From Chloracidobacterium sp. (GTDB lineage Bacteria; Acidobacteriota; Blastocatellia; Pyrinomonadales; Pyrinomonadaceae), in assembly GCA_016711345.1 (NCBI GenBank), contig JADJTD010000001.1, positions 2,418,001 to 2,482,000 on the forward strand: 64,000 bases of DNA, written 5' to 3'. Under the pieces are notes generated by a model. It did no database searches and was not told the origin of the DNA. It saw only the letters and a program-made list of their open reading frames with translations. The translations under genes were made by a program, and so were the position numbers. This document shows positions 40,115 through 49,208 of the stretch, one piece after another; the stretch's first letter is position 1, and the number at the start of each line of letters is the position of its first letter.

Positions 40115-40828
40115 TCAATTACGATTGCCAGCCGGACGGTTTGACGTCATAGTCGGCGGGCGCGGGGACGGCGAGACCGCAGGTTTGATGACGTTTGCCG
40201 GCTTTGGTGTCGGGCTTGGGCTTGCAATGAGCGGTGTCGGCGAAAGCGTTGGGCTTTGCTTTGGCGTCGGTGTATTTGTCGGCGTTTTTGAACTCGCGTT
40301 GAAGTTGAAATTAAAATTAAAGTTCGAACTGTAATTAGCGGTTGTGTTCGCGTTGGTGTTGTGGTTGAAATTAAAGTTTGAGTTAAACCCGAGATTGGAG
40401 TTTAGATTCGCATTTAGGTTTATCGGGTTCGTGTTTACATTGATCGCCATTGGTTCTTTCTGAAAGAGCCAGAACAACCCCGCTCCGAAACTCAAAATAA
40501 CTAGCGTTCCGACAATAGTAAGAGCAACGACCTTGGCCGTATTCGGCGGTTCCGGCGGTGGATAATAAACCTGTCGCTGCCTAATACGCGGCTCACTGGG
40601 ATCAGCCGTTGGAACAATGATGCGATCAGGTTCGGATCCGATAGAACCGGACGTCGATTTGCGGCGAATGACAGTTTCATCGCCAAAGTCCGCAGGCGGT
40701 TCCGGATTTTCGCTAGGGAGAATAACAAAATTTGGCTGACTGCTCTCGACGAGAGTCGTACCGTCTTTCGTACAAAATTTTATGGTCTCATCGTCGTAAC
40801 ATGCGTCACATATCGGGCAATGTCTCAT
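40115..40828 (-). CDS. Zinc-ribbon, single-helix membrane protein with Asn-rich tail
   Basis: A 237-residue protein. The N-terminus is a cysteine motif (MRHCPICDACYDDETIKFC), followed by a polar Pro-rich linker, one membrane helix (VVALTIVGTLVILSFGAGLFWLF, ~98-120) and an external tail. The tail starts with about 50 residues alternating Asn with Phe, Leu, Ala or Thr (NLNANLNSNLGFNSN and NFNFNFNFNA) and ends Pro/Ser/Thr-rich. No enzyme domain is present. The layout suggests a cytoplasmic metal or protein-binding head with an exported low-complexity tail. The function is unknown. Confidence 0.65.
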   Translation of the reverse strand: MRHCPICDACYDDETIKFCTKDGTTLVESSQPNFVILPSENPEPPADFGDETVIRRKSTSGSIGSEPDRIIVPTADPSEPRIRQRQVYYPPPEPPNTAKVVALTIVGTLVILSFGAGLFWLFQKEPMAINVNTNPINLNANLNSNLGFNSNFNFNHNTNANTTANYSSNFNFNFNFNASSKTPTNTPTPKQSPTLSPTPLIASPSPTPKPANVIKPAVSPSPRPPTMTSNRPAGNRN

Positions 40829-40949
40829 ATATTTTTTTCAGCCTTGCTCTTGTTGGCGGGAATCTAGAAAACGACACATTTTAGCACGAAAAAAGACCTA
40901 AACGCGACTGTGAGAAATACTAACTCTGATAGATCTCCTCCGACAAGAA

Positions 40950-42164
40950 TTACTTAGCCGTGGAAGGCCTGGGCCACACGTTCGATTTCTTGGGCAAGCG
41001 AGCGGCCATTGCTTTGCCTTCCGTGGATGTCCACGGCTGGCCGTAGAATAACGAAGTTGACGGTCCGGCTAGACGAGCGTCCATCGGTGCGCCGTTTGAC
41101 GGTATTTCCATGTCGATCAAATAGGAATTAAAACCAAGATTGATATTGCCACGTTGTTCAGGGTGCAAGGCGGGGCGTCCGTCGCGGCCTATTACCCAAC
41201 GCCACGTTCGCCAAACTTGTCCCGCTTTTTCTATTTTGCACACCCAATTACCCGGGTAGTTTTCCATCAGGAGACGCCCCGAACGCTGGTCGCCGCCCCA
41301 GGATAACGGTACGAGCATGCGGACAACATAGAATTGCATTTTCTCTTCGTACGGAAGGCCCGCCTTAAATTTTGGAGAAAGCCGGTCTTGGTAAACGGCG
41401 AAATCATTCCGCACATATTTCATGTTTGCTTCGGTCGCATAATCGACCGGCCCTGGCAGCGTAAGCGGCTTTCCATCCACTGTGCAGCTAAATGTTGTAG
41501 CGGGCAAAGGGTTCATAACGTCGGTCGGAGGACTGACGCTGAAATGAAGTTCGACCTGATTTTGACCGGAGCGTTCCGGCCGCTGCGCGTAGTCGAAATA
41601 AGGAATGTAGTTCGTTGGGCGAAGATACATAAAGCTGACTGCGGCCTCGTTGTGCCGGTTGATCATATAGACCGGCGGTTCGGTTCCGGGTTGCTGTCCT
41701 GAAGGAACACGATTGATCGCATGCACGTCGATCTTGTATGTGCGAGCAAGTCTTTCCGCTCCAGTCGAGCCGTTGACCGTAAACACAGCTACTTCAAACA
41801 TTCCGGTCTCCTTTGTCGCCGATGCCTTTTGCCAGCAGTCGTTGGTCCACATAAAACTGTAGTCTATGTCGCTCGAAGTCTTGTGATATTGAACGGTATC
41901 GCACAACGTAGTGCCGGCCGTGCGGCCGCCTTTAGCGACAACGAATTTGATCTTGCTGCCTTGCGGGTATTCACCAAAGACGCGGACGTAGCTTTTGAGC
42001 ATCCAGCCCTGGCTTGTCGGAATATTGTTGCCGGTCAGCACCTGAGCAACCGGAGCTTCAAACCAAGTGTAGCCGTCGTCAACTACATCCTGGCGAACTG
42101 CTTGAGCGCTTGTAGACATAACAAATAGAAAGGTGAATGTGACAGCAAAGATTACATTTTTCAT
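40950..42164 (-). CDS. Secreted hypothetical protein
   Basis: From ATG 42164 the protein has 404 residues with a signal peptide (MKNVIFAVTFTFLFVMSTSAQA). The body is rich in Trp, Tyr and Pro with beta-sandwich character and no membrane helix; recognisable pieces include GYTWFEAPVAQVLTGNNIP and QGWMLKSYVRVFGEYPQGS. It is conserved-looking in composition, but I cannot assign a family. It is monocistronic and divergent from ybaB-recR. The longer reading upstream lacks a ribosome site; none is strong here either. Confidence 0.6.
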   Translation of the reverse strand: MKNVIFAVTFTFLFVMSTSAQAVRQDVVDDGYTWFEAPVAQVLTGNNIPTSQGWMLKSYVRVFGEYPQGSKIKFVVAKGGRTAGTTLCDTVQYHKTSSDIDYSFMWTNDCWQKASATKETGMFEVAVFTVNGSTGAERLARTYKIDVHAINRVPSGQQPGTEPPVYMINRHNEAAVSFMYLRPTNYIPYFDYAQRPERSGQNQVELHFSVSPPTDVMNPLPATTFSCTVDGKPLTLPGPVDYATEANMKYVRNDFAVYQDRLSPKFKAGLPYEEKMQFYVVRMLVPLSWGGDQRSGRLLMENYPGNWVCKIEKAGQVWRTWRWVIGRDGRPALHPEQRGNINLGFNSYLIDMEIPSNGAPMDARLAGPSTSLFYGQPWTSTEGKAMAARLPKKSNVWPRPSTAK

Positions 42165-42269
42165 AAGTTTTTTTGAGGAATAATAGCACATTCTTTGCGA
42201 GCGTGTTCACTCATTTGCGGATAGTCCGATGTATAGCAGCGGCGGTTTGTGCGTGCTATACTGAGGCCT

Positions 42270-42575
42270 ATGAAATTACCCGGTGGATTAGACTTAGATT
42301 CGATGATGAAGCAGGCTCAGCAGATGCAGGAGCAGATGGGCCGTGAGATGAAGGAAATGACCGTTGATGCGGCTGCTGGCGGCGGTGCCGTGACGGTGAA
42401 AATGCGCGGCGATTTTGAGGTTGTCAGCCTGACGATCTCGCCCGATCTTGTTAAAGATGGCGACGTTGAAATGATACAGGATTTGACGGTCGCGGCATTA
42501 AATGAGGCTCGCCGCAAAGTCGAGGAAACGCTCAAAGGCAAGCTCGGCGGAATGCTCCCTCCTGGTTTGATGTAA
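42270..42575 (+). CDS. ybaB: YbaB/EbfC family nucleoid-associated protein
   Basis: A 101-residue DNA-binding protein, start chosen at MKLPGGLDLDSMMKQAQQMQ with GAGG just upstream. The family pattern is clear: an N-terminal helix rich in Met/Gln, the central strand GGGAVTVKMRGDFEVVSLTI, and a C-terminal helix VAALNEARRKVEETLKGKLG followed by GGMLPPGLM. YbaB usually sits between dnaX and recR; recR is indeed next, 113 bp downstream, but dnaX is not in the window. The gap to recR is filled by a hairpin repeat. Confidence 0.95.
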   Translation: MKLPGGLDLDSMMKQAQQMQEQMGREMKEMTVDAAAGGGAVTVKMRGDFEVVSLTISPDLVKDGDVEMIQDLTVAALNEARRKVEETLKGKLGGMLPPGLM

Positions 42576-42578
42576 TTT

Positions 42579-42677
42579 TTTTAACGCAAAGACGCAAGAT
42601 CGCAAAGACGTAAAGTAACTTTGTATGTCGTTTTTGTTTTTCTTTGCGTCTTTGCACCTTAGTGGCTTTGCGTTAAA
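42579..42677. repeat. Inverted repeat, CGCAAAGACG family, between ybaB and recR
   Basis: The left arm TTTAACGCAAAGACGCAAGA and the right arm ending GTGGCTTTGCGTTAAA are near reverse complements. Related elements occur at 55323-55387 and 55619-55681. The element separates two genes that are normally close together. Confidence 0.8.
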
Positions 42678-42688
42678 TAATTTCTGAA

Positions 42689-43303
42689 ATGCTTGATTAC
42701 TCGGAACCAGTCGCTAAACTCATCGACGAATTCAAACGTTTGCCCGGAGTTGGCCAGAAGTCAGCTCAGCGGCTTGCTTTTTATATACTTCGGCGTCCGC
42801 TGGCTGAAGTCGAGAACTTTGCCAATGCGCTTCGCGAGGTGAAAGAAAAGATCGTTTTTTGCTCCGTTTGCAACAATTTAACTGACGTTAACCCCTGCCT
42901 CTATTGTTCAAGCCCAAAACGCGACCGCTCGATAATTTGTGTTGTAGAGGAACCGTACAATCTCGTCGCTGTCGAAAAGACGCGCTCATTTCGCGGGCTT
43001 TATCACATCTTGCACGGCACGCTTTCACCGATGCGCGGTATCGGCCCGGACGAATTGATGATCGTCAATTTGCTGCCGCGGCTCAACCCTGAGAACAATG
43101 ACGGTATCGAAATAAAGGAAATAATTATCGCGACCAACCCAACAACAGAAGGCGAGGCAACTGCTAATTACCTCGCCCGTCTATTGAAACCTTTAGGTGT
43201 GATGGTTACTCGAATCGCGATGGGAATGCCTGTCGGATCCGATCTGGAATTCGTCGATGAAGTAACAATGGATCGAGCTCTCGCCAACAGACACGCTATC
43301 TAG
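42689..43303 (+). CDS. recR: Recombination protein RecR
   Basis: A 204-residue protein that works with RecO and RecF in gap repair. The helix-hairpin-helix region is LPGVGQKSAQRLAFYIL (~18-34), the zinc finger CSVCNNLTDVNPCLYC (~58-73) and the Toprim core IICVVEEPYNLVAVEKT and MIVNLLPRLNPENNDG. The C-terminal ATNPTTEGEATANYLARLLK is the conserved Walker-like block. Length is typical. Its stop overlaps the convergent phosphoribosyltransferase gene by 4 bp. Confidence 0.97.
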   Translation: MLDYSEPVAKLIDEFKRLPGVGQKSAQRLAFYILRRPLAEVENFANALREVKEKIVFCSVCNNLTDVNPCLYCSSPKRDRSIICVVEEPYNLVAVEKTRSFRGLYHILHGTLSPMRGIGPDELMIVNLLPRLNPENNDGIEIKEIIIATNPTTEGEATANYLARLLKPLGVMVTRIAMGMPVGSDLEFVDEVTMDRALANRHAI

Positions 43304-43914
43304 AAACGAACATTCTCACCGACCGCGTCCGAATCGGCGTGCGTTGCTTTCCATTCACCTTCGTCTCCGTAGAAATTTACGTCGAATTTGAGAAGTGACT
43401 TTGCTGGAACGCCGTCGAATTCCTGCGGAGCGTCCTCAAATGCGGCTATCGTGCCGATGCCGATGACCTCTGCGCCATGCTCTCTGGCAAGATTCATCGT
43501 TTCGGTGATCGCTTTACCGGAACGATTGATGTCATCAACGATGATCGCGGGAAATATGTCGCCCTTGTTTACATACTGTCGAAACTGTCTCGTGCCTTCT
43601 TCCATTTCTGCCCAATAGATCTGTTTTGCGCTCAGGGCCTCGCGGACACCGAAAGCAACCATGATGCCGCCCGGACTCGGGCTGATAATGGAAACATCGG
43701 GCAGGCGTTTTGCTATAGACTTTTCCATTCTGAACATGCGGCTCAGGCCTACGGACAGGATGCGTGCATTGTCGTGATACCTAAAAGCAAGCGGCATCTG
43801 GAAATAATGCGAAGCGTGTCTGCCGTTCGGGTAAACGAAATGTCCTTTTCGATATGCGCCCGTTTCAGCAAGGATCTCCATTACTTTTTCGGGCGGCGGG
43901 ATCAGATTAACCAT
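43300..43914 (-). CDS. pyrE: Orotate phosphoribosyltransferase-like
   Basis: A 204-residue type I phosphoribosyltransferase. The PRPP-binding motif is IIVDDINRSGKAITE (~119-133), and the N-terminal part GAYRKGHFVYPNGRHASHYF matches the orotate enzyme's opening (GAFxxGHF...SGxHSxxYF). Together these favour PyrE, which makes OMP in pyrimidine synthesis. The DDINRSG form differs from the more common DDVxTxG, so a related purine or uracil enzyme is not fully excluded. No other pyr genes are nearby. Some flavour of AGGAG precedes the ATG. Confidence 0.75.
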   Translation of the reverse strand: MVNLIPPPEKVMEILAETGAYRKGHFVYPNGRHASHYFQMPLAFRYHDNARILSVGLSRMFRMEKSIAKRLPDVSIISPSPGGIMVAFGVREALSAKQIYWAEMEEGTRQFRQYVNKGDIFPAIIVDDINRSGKAITETMNLAREHGAEVIGIGTIAAFEDAPQEFDGVPAKSLLKFDVNFYGDEGEWKATHADSDAVGENVRF

Positions 43915-43970
43915 ATTAATTCTCCTTTACTAATCTGACGATTATACCGTTCATAAAGTGAGCTTTCCAA

Positions 43971-44444
43971 TCAGCCGCTTTCTTTTTTTAAATCATCGGA
44001 CCGCAGGGCTTTTAAGATCAAGGATTGCTGATCCTGACTCATTTCCGCAGGCATATTATCGATGTCGAACCACCCAAAATCGGTGATCTCACGGCTTTTT
44101 ACATCCGGTTCACCAATGCCTCTGGCGGTAAAAATGATCTCGATATGCCGGTGCAAGGTGCGAACCTGCGCAAGATTTACGCCGGTCAATTCGATACCCG
44201 TTTCTTCGCGTAGCTCCCGCTGAAGGGCTGCTTCGGGCTGTTCACCGGTATCCATAAAACCGCCGGGCAAGCCCCAGCCGGAAACCGGGCGCAAAACGTG
44301 GTCAAGCAGCAAAACCTCACCTTTATCATTGATAATTATGCCAGCGGCCGAGACTGTAAAGGTGGCTTGAAAACGACGCGTCAGCCATCGCCGCATACCC
44401 TTTGGCATCTTTTTCCATATTATCCCGGCAACATTGAACAGCAT
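43971..44444 (-). CDS. Nudix hydrolase
   Basis: A 157-residue protein with a complete Nudix box GGFMDTGEQPEAALQRELRE followed by ETGIEL (~71-96), the magnesium site for cleaving nucleoside diphosphates linked to another group. The N-terminus has a hydrophobic, basic segment (NVAGIIWKKMPKGMRRWLTR) that may bind membrane or be mis-started. The strand VSAAGIIINDKGEVLLLDH opens the Nudix fold. Substrate cannot be told from sequence. It is divergent from the metallopeptidase gene. Confidence 0.88.
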   Translation of the reverse strand: MLFNVAGIIWKKMPKGMRRWLTRRFQATFTVSAAGIIINDKGEVLLLDHVLRPVSGWGLPGGFMDTGEQPEAALQRELREETGIELTGVNLAQVRTLHRHIEIIFTARGIGEPDVKSREITDFGWFDIDNMPAEMSQDQQSLILKALRSDDLKKESG

Positions 44445-44598
44445 TATAAAGAAGGCCCGTAAATAAAGGTTGAAAATGCTCGCAAACTATGGAAAAATAA
44501 CAACGTTGAACATTTATTAACACTATGGGCTATACCGACCGTATAAAAGGCCCAACATTATCTTAATAATACTAGTTTTTCCGTTAAGGGTTTTAATA

Positions 44599-46572
44599 AT
44601 GGGTAGCAGTTTTATCCTCCGCAATATATTTTCAGTTTTACTTCTATTTTTTTTCACCGTCGCGGCGTTCTCGCAGGATCGACGGATGAGTACTGATATA
44701 GCGAATTCGCTGCGAAGCTTTGATGTTGTGCGCCTCAATGCGTCCAGCGAAACGCGGTCGCTGTCATTGACAGCCGCAGGCCGTTCGGTGAATCTAAATG
44801 TGGCGCCGCATGATCTGCGAAGCACTTTTTACAAAGCACAGAACAAAGATGCTAACGGTGAGACTCTTCTTGAGCGAACGCCATCCACCACATTTAAAGG
44901 ACAGGTTGCAGGAGACGCGGATTCGGATGTCAGGCTCGCGATTGACGGCTCACACATCGAAGGCTACTACAGAACGCACGGCGAGAGATATTTCATCGAG
45001 TCGGCCAGCAAGTATTCGCGATTTGCTCGAGCAAATGAATATGTCGTTTACCGCGCGGAAGATGCGATCGCGCGTTCGGCATTTCAGTGCGGAGCGACGC
45101 TTGAAGAAAAGATCGAGGATGGCAAGTCGCTTATCGATCGCGGAACGGTCGAGAATTCTCTAATTGCAAAACGTATCGAGATAGCGACCGAGGCCGATCT
45201 CGAATATGTGACCGCTCTTGGCGGGCCGACACAGGCGAACAATGAGATACTCAGCATTCTTAACATGGCCGAGGGCGTTTATAGCGAAGAACTGGACCTT
45301 GCGATCACTGTAATCTTCCAGCACACCTGGTCGACCCCCGATCCTTTTGCGGGAGTAAATTCACAGGCGACGGTGCAGAATTTTCAAAGCTATTGGAATA
45401 CAAATTTTCCGGTCACAACAAATCGGCGAGATGCTGCGCATCTGTTTTCCGGAAAAGCGAACGTTCTTTCACAAGGATGGGCGTATGTAGGCGTGATCTG
45501 CCGAAATCCCACTTTTGCATACGGCGTCAGCGGACGTGTCGATTGGGCACCGGGAAAATTTCTGGTCACTGCCCATGAGATCGGCCACAATCTCGGAGCA
45601 AATCATGCAGACGCCGCACAAAGCTGTACAAATTCACTCATGAATCCGCAGCTCACGACATCTACGCCGCTTTCATTTTGTGCATATTCGCGGAATGAGG
45701 TCTTTACGTTTACCGGAAACAATAATGCGTGTCTTTCGCCGGTCGCGGGATGCAGATTCGATTTTGACGGAGATGCGAAGGCGGACATCGCTGTCTTTCG
45801 TCCCGCCGGAGGCATCTGGTATCTCCATCAAAGCAGCGCCGGTTTTAAAGGAGCTCAATTCGGCCAGAACGGTGACAAAGCAGTGGCTGCCGATTACGAC
45901 GGCGACGGGCGATCGGACCTTGCTGTGTTTCGTGACGGGACTTGGTTTCGACTCGACAGCTCGACGAACACATTTCAAGCCACGGTATTTGGGTTAGAAA
46001 ATGATGTAACCGTGCCCGCAGATTATGATGGTGACGGCAAAGACGACATTGCGGTCTTTCGGCCTTCAACAGGTTACTGGTATCAGATGCAAAGCCGCAC
46101 CGGTGCTTTTGCGGCCGTAACTTTCGGAATGAACGGCGATGTGCCGATGCCCGCTGATTATGACGGCGACGGCAAAGCCGATATCAACGTTTTTCGTCCC
46201 TCAAACGGCACTTGGTACCGTATCAATAGTCTGACAAATTCGTTCTTCGGAATTCAGTTCGGCTCTCCGGCAGACAAAGCCGTTATGGGAGATTTCGACG
46301 GCGATAAAAAAGCCGACATCGCAGTTTGGCGTCCATTAAACGGAGCGTGGTACATCCTTCGTTCTAACGGCGCGATCTATGCCGAACTTTTTGGCCTATC
46401 AACAGATATTCCAACATCGGCAGATTATGATGGCGACGGCAAAACAGATATTTCGGTCTATCGCCCGTCGAACGGAACTTGGTATCGAATGAACAGTGCT
46501 AACAATTCTTTCTCTGCGGTGCAGTTTGGTATTGGCTCTGATGATCCTATTCAGTCTTATTATGTAAGGTAA
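44599..46572 (+). CDS. Secreted M12-type zinc metallopeptidase with FG-GAP/VCBS repeats
   Basis: A 657-residue exported protein. A signal peptide (NIFSVLLLFFFTVAAFSQ) is followed by a propeptide-like region, the peptidase domain (~190-385) with the extended zinc motif HEIGHNLGANH (326-336) and a likely Met-turn at SLMNP (Met348), and six repeats of ~48 residues carrying DYDGDGKADIAVFRPSNGTW-type calcium loops (~387-645). The repeats are the FG-GAP-like beta-propeller units common in secreted acidobacterial proteins. It is likely an extracellular protease of the reprolysin-like group. No SD is obvious. Confidence 0.88.
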   Translation: MGSSFILRNIFSVLLLFFFTVAAFSQDRRMSTDIANSLRSFDVVRLNASSETRSLSLTAAGRSVNLNVAPHDLRSTFYKAQNKDANGETLLERTPSTTFKGQVAGDADSDVRLAIDGSHIEGYYRTHGERYFIESASKYSRFARANEYVVYRAEDAIARSAFQCGATLEEKIEDGKSLIDRGTVENSLIAKRIEIATEADLEYVTALGGPTQANNEILSILNMAEGVYSEELDLAITVIFQHTWSTPDPFAGVNSQATVQNFQSYWNTNFPVTTNRRDAAHLFSGKANVLSQGWAYVGVICRNPTFAYGVSGRVDWAPGKFLVTAHEIGHNLGANHADAAQSCTNSLMNPQLTTSTPLSFCAYSRNEVFTFTGNNNACLSPVAGCRFDFDGDAKADIAVFRPAGGIWYLHQSSAGFKGAQFGQNGDKAVAADYDGDGRSDLAVFRDGTWFRLDSSTNTFQATVFGLENDVTVPADYDGDGKDDIAVFRPSTGYWYQMQSRTGAFAAVTFGMNGDVPMPADYDGDGKADINVFRPSNGTWYRINSLTNSFFGIQFGSPADKAVMGDFDGDKKADIAVWRPLNGAWYILRSNGAIYAELFGLSTDIPTSADYDGDGKTDISVYRPSNGTWYRMNSANNSFSAVQFGIGSDDPIQSYYVR

Positions 46573-46621
46573 GATTAGGTTTTAGGTCGGATCATTCGAT
46601 AACTGATAAAATCAATCCACG

Positions 46622-47035
46622 ATGATCGGGGTGGTTAATCTTTACGAGACTAATATCGGCGATATTTTTTCGTGGGATCAGGTCAGCTCGATCCACAAAA
46701 TTCGCAATGGCATCTATCAACTAAACGGTCGCCTCATCTCACTGCTCACCGATTTTGGCCGTATAAATCCTTGTTATCCTGATGTTCACGGCGACACGCA
46801 AGATTCCATCCTCTACACCGGAAACGGACGTCGCGGTGATCAAAAACTCGACGCACAAAACAGAGCTTTGCTTAACGCCATTCCTCTTGAGATAAGCGTG
46901 CCGCTTTTCAACAAACTAAAGCCAGGCCGTTGGGAATTTCTCGGTCACTGGAGCGTGACCGACGGCAAGTATATTTACGACCAGTCGCAGCAACGAATGG
47001 TATGGAAATTTACGCTGGAAAAGTCCATAAACTAG
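46622..47035 (+). CDS. Small protein resembling an SRA/YDG-type domain
   Basis: A 137-residue protein. The central part DSILYTGNGRRGDQKLDAQN followed by RALLNAI resembles the YxGxGxxGDQxxxxxNxAL signature of SRA-like modified-cytosine readers found in restriction enzymes. The C-terminal part GRWEFLGHWSVTDGKYIYD and MVWKFTLEK has the beta-strand/Trp pattern expected at the end of that fold. There is no attached nuclease domain and no restriction gene nearby. The start is ATG 46622 without a clear ribosome site. The assignment is by eye only. It converges on proC with 1 bp between. Confidence 0.5.
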   Translation: MIGVVNLYETNIGDIFSWDQVSSIHKIRNGIYQLNGRLISLLTDFGRINPCYPDVHGDTQDSILYTGNGRRGDQKLDAQNRALLNAIPLEISVPLFNKLKPGRWEFLGHWSVTDGKYIYDQSQQRMVWKFTLEKSIN

Positions 47036-47036
47036 A

Positions 47037-47876
47037 TCATTTTTTGCCAAGTTCAACTGCCCGCTTATACGCCGCATAAACGGCCTTAGAAAGCACTGTC
47101 CTCAGCGATCCTTTTTCCATTTGGTAGATGGCTTCGGCGGATGTTCCGCCGGGTGAGGTGACCATGTTGCGGAGTTCGGCGGGGTGTTTGTGCGATTCCA
47201 TGGCGAATTTTACCGAGCCGAGCATCGTTTCCTGGACGAGTTCTTTTGCCATATCGCGCGAAAATCCGAGGTGCACTCCGGCGTCGGTCAACGCTTCCAT
47301 GACCATAAAGATATAAGTCGGCCCGGTCGCCGAAAGCGATGTGGCCATGTCGATCATATTTTCGGTCTCGACAAAAAGCTCCTTTCCGAGTGCGGCCAAG
47401 ATCTCACGAACGTGGCCGCGTTCCGCTTCGACGACAGCTTCGGTGCATGTCCAAGCAGTGATGCCGGCGCCGATCTGCGAAGGCGTATTCGGCATTGCAC
47501 GGACGATCTTAGCCGTGCCGAGTTCGTCGGCAAGATGCTCGATGGTTGCACCCGCAATAATCGAAAGGACAAGTTGATCGAGGTGCAGAACACCGTTGAG
47601 ATCCACCAACACACGCCCGAGTCGCTGCGGCTTTATACAAAGGACGACAGCCGAATTTTCTTGTCCGACAACAGTCTTTGCGGCGTCCGCATTGTGCTCG
47701 AAAACCTTGATTCCGTATTTTTCCGCTAATTCCTTCCGTCGCGATTCACGCGGATGGCTCGCGACGACATTTTTCGGATCGACAAGGTTCTTTCGCAGCA
47801 GCCCGGCGGCCATCGATTCGCCCATCACACCGCAGCCGATAAACGCCAAATGCAAATTTTTCAGATCGTTAGCCAT
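47037..47876 (-). CDS. proC: Pyrroline-5-carboxylate reductase
   Basis: A 279-residue NAD(P)H-dependent enzyme for the last step of proline synthesis. The Rossmann motif is LAFIGCGVMGESMAAGLL (~9-26). VRAMPNTPSQIGAGITAW (~125), ATSLSATGPTYIFMVMEAL and VTSPGGTSAEAIYQME (~235) are the family's conserved blocks, so both cofactor and substrate sites are intact. It is divergent from tyrS with 70 bp between the starts, which must hold both promoters. Confidence 0.95.
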   Translation of the reverse strand: MANDLKNLHLAFIGCGVMGESMAAGLLRKNLVDPKNVVASHPRESRRKELAEKYGIKVFEHNADAAKTVVGQENSAVVLCIKPQRLGRVLVDLNGVLHLDQLVLSIIAGATIEHLADELGTAKIVRAMPNTPSQIGAGITAWTCTEAVVEAERGHVREILAALGKELFVETENMIDMATSLSATGPTYIFMVMEALTDAGVHLGFSRDMAKELVQETMLGSVKFAMESHKHPAELRNMVTSPGGTSAEAIYQMEKGSLRTVLSKAVYAAYKRAVELGKK

Positions 47877-47946
47877 ATATCACTCGTTTGTTAAAAGATA
47901 CCCGTTAAGGCAAAATATCGTAATAGAAAAGTCGATTTAACCACTT

Positions 47947-49152
47947 ATGACCATTGCCGAACAACTCGAATTCCTGAAAAAGGGCACGGTTGACCTTATT
48001 CGCGAAGAAGATCTGCTGAAGAAACTCGAACGTTCCGCCAAGACCGGCAAGCTCCTGCGCGTCAAGCTCGGCCTCGACCCGACCGCTCCAGACATTCATC
48101 TTGGGCATACGGTCGTCATTCGTAAATTAAAGGCGTTTCAGGACCTCGGCCACACGGTAATTTTTCTGATCGGTGATTTTACGGGCATGATCGGCGACCC
48201 TTCTGGCAAGAACGTTACACGGCCGCCGCTTTCGCGTGAAGAGATCGACGCCAACGCCGAAACGTATAAGACACAGATGTTCAAACTGCTCGATCCTGAG
48301 AAGACCGAGCTGCGTTTCAACGGCGAATGGATGGACAAATTCACCGCCGCCGATTTTGTTAGGTTGTGTGCTAAAACGACGGTCAAACAAATTCTCGAAC
48401 GCGATGATTTCACCAAGCGAATGGCCGACGAAAAGCCGATCTCGCTCCACGAACTGCTCTATCCGTTGGTGCAGGGCTACGATTCCGTCGCACTTGAAGC
48501 CGATGTTGAGCTTGGCGGTACGGACCAAAAATTCAATCTGCTGATGGGCCGCAATCTTCAACGTGAGTTCGACCAGGAGCCGCAAGTCATCATCACAACG
48601 CCGCTTCTTGAGGGTCTCGACGGCGTCAACAAAATGTCGAAATCGCTCCACAACTACATCGGGATCACCGAGCCGGCGAGCGAGATGTTTGGCAAGATAA
48701 TGTCGATCTCGGACGAGCTGATGTGGAAATATTACGAGCTTTTGACAGACTTAACCAGATCTCAAATTTCAGATCTGAGATCTCAGATCGAAGCAGGAGA
48801 AAATCCGCGCAATATAAAAGTCAGTCTCGCGAAACTCATCATCAAAGATTTCCACTCTTCATCGGACGCTGATGCCGCCGAAGATGATTTCACGCGGCGC
48901 TTTGTTCAGAAAGAAATTCCCGATGAGATCGAGGAAAAGAAGATCACCGCCGGCACCTACAAACTCGCCGAATTGCTTGCCGAAACCGGTCTCGCCGCTT
49001 CAAAAGGCGAAGCCCGCCGCCTTATCGAACAAGGGGGCGTAAAGGTCAACGGTGAAAAGGCCTCGGCTGCGAATGCGGACATCGCGATCGACGCCGACGG
49101 CGTCTTATTTCAAGTTGGAAAACGAAAATTCCTCAAGGTGTTGGCGAATTAG
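47947..49152 (+). CDS. tyrS: Tyrosyl-tRNA synthetase
   Basis: A 401-residue class I synthetase. HIGH-type motif HLGHTV is at ~52-57, the KMSKS motif is exact (NKMSKSLHNYIG, ~231), and VGGTDQ-like LGGTDQKFNLLMGR lies between. A C-terminal S4 RNA-binding domain follows (KGEARRLIEQGGVKVNGEKA, ~360-380). This is the TyrZ-like branch. A perfect 18-bp palindrome (48772-48789) lies inside the gene in the linker after the KMSKS domain. The phosphoesterase gene follows 56 bp later. Confidence 0.96.
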   Translation: MTIAEQLEFLKKGTVDLIREEDLLKKLERSAKTGKLLRVKLGLDPTAPDIHLGHTVVIRKLKAFQDLGHTVIFLIGDFTGMIGDPSGKNVTRPPLSREEIDANAETYKTQMFKLLDPEKTELRFNGEWMDKFTAADFVRLCAKTTVKQILERDDFTKRMADEKPISLHELLYPLVQGYDSVALEADVELGGTDQKFNLLMGRNLQREFDQEPQVIITTPLLEGLDGVNKMSKSLHNYIGITEPASEMFGKIMSISDELMWKYYELLTDLTRSQISDLRSQIEAGENPRNIKVSLAKLIIKDFHSSSDADAAEDDFTRRFVQKEIPDEIEEKKITAGTYKLAELLAETGLAASKGEARRLIEQGGVKVNGEKASAANADIAIDADGVLFQVGKRKFLKVLAN

Positions 49153-49208
49153 CCGCTGAGAAGGTTTTTGTTATCCATCAGTAACATCGCTATACTTGAG
49201 CATCACAC

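Noticed and set aside
40095..40334. A 79-codon plus-strand frame opposite the Asn-rich protein gene
   Set aside because: Its Gly/Val/Leu/Lys repeats are the complement of Asn/Pro codons of the real gene.
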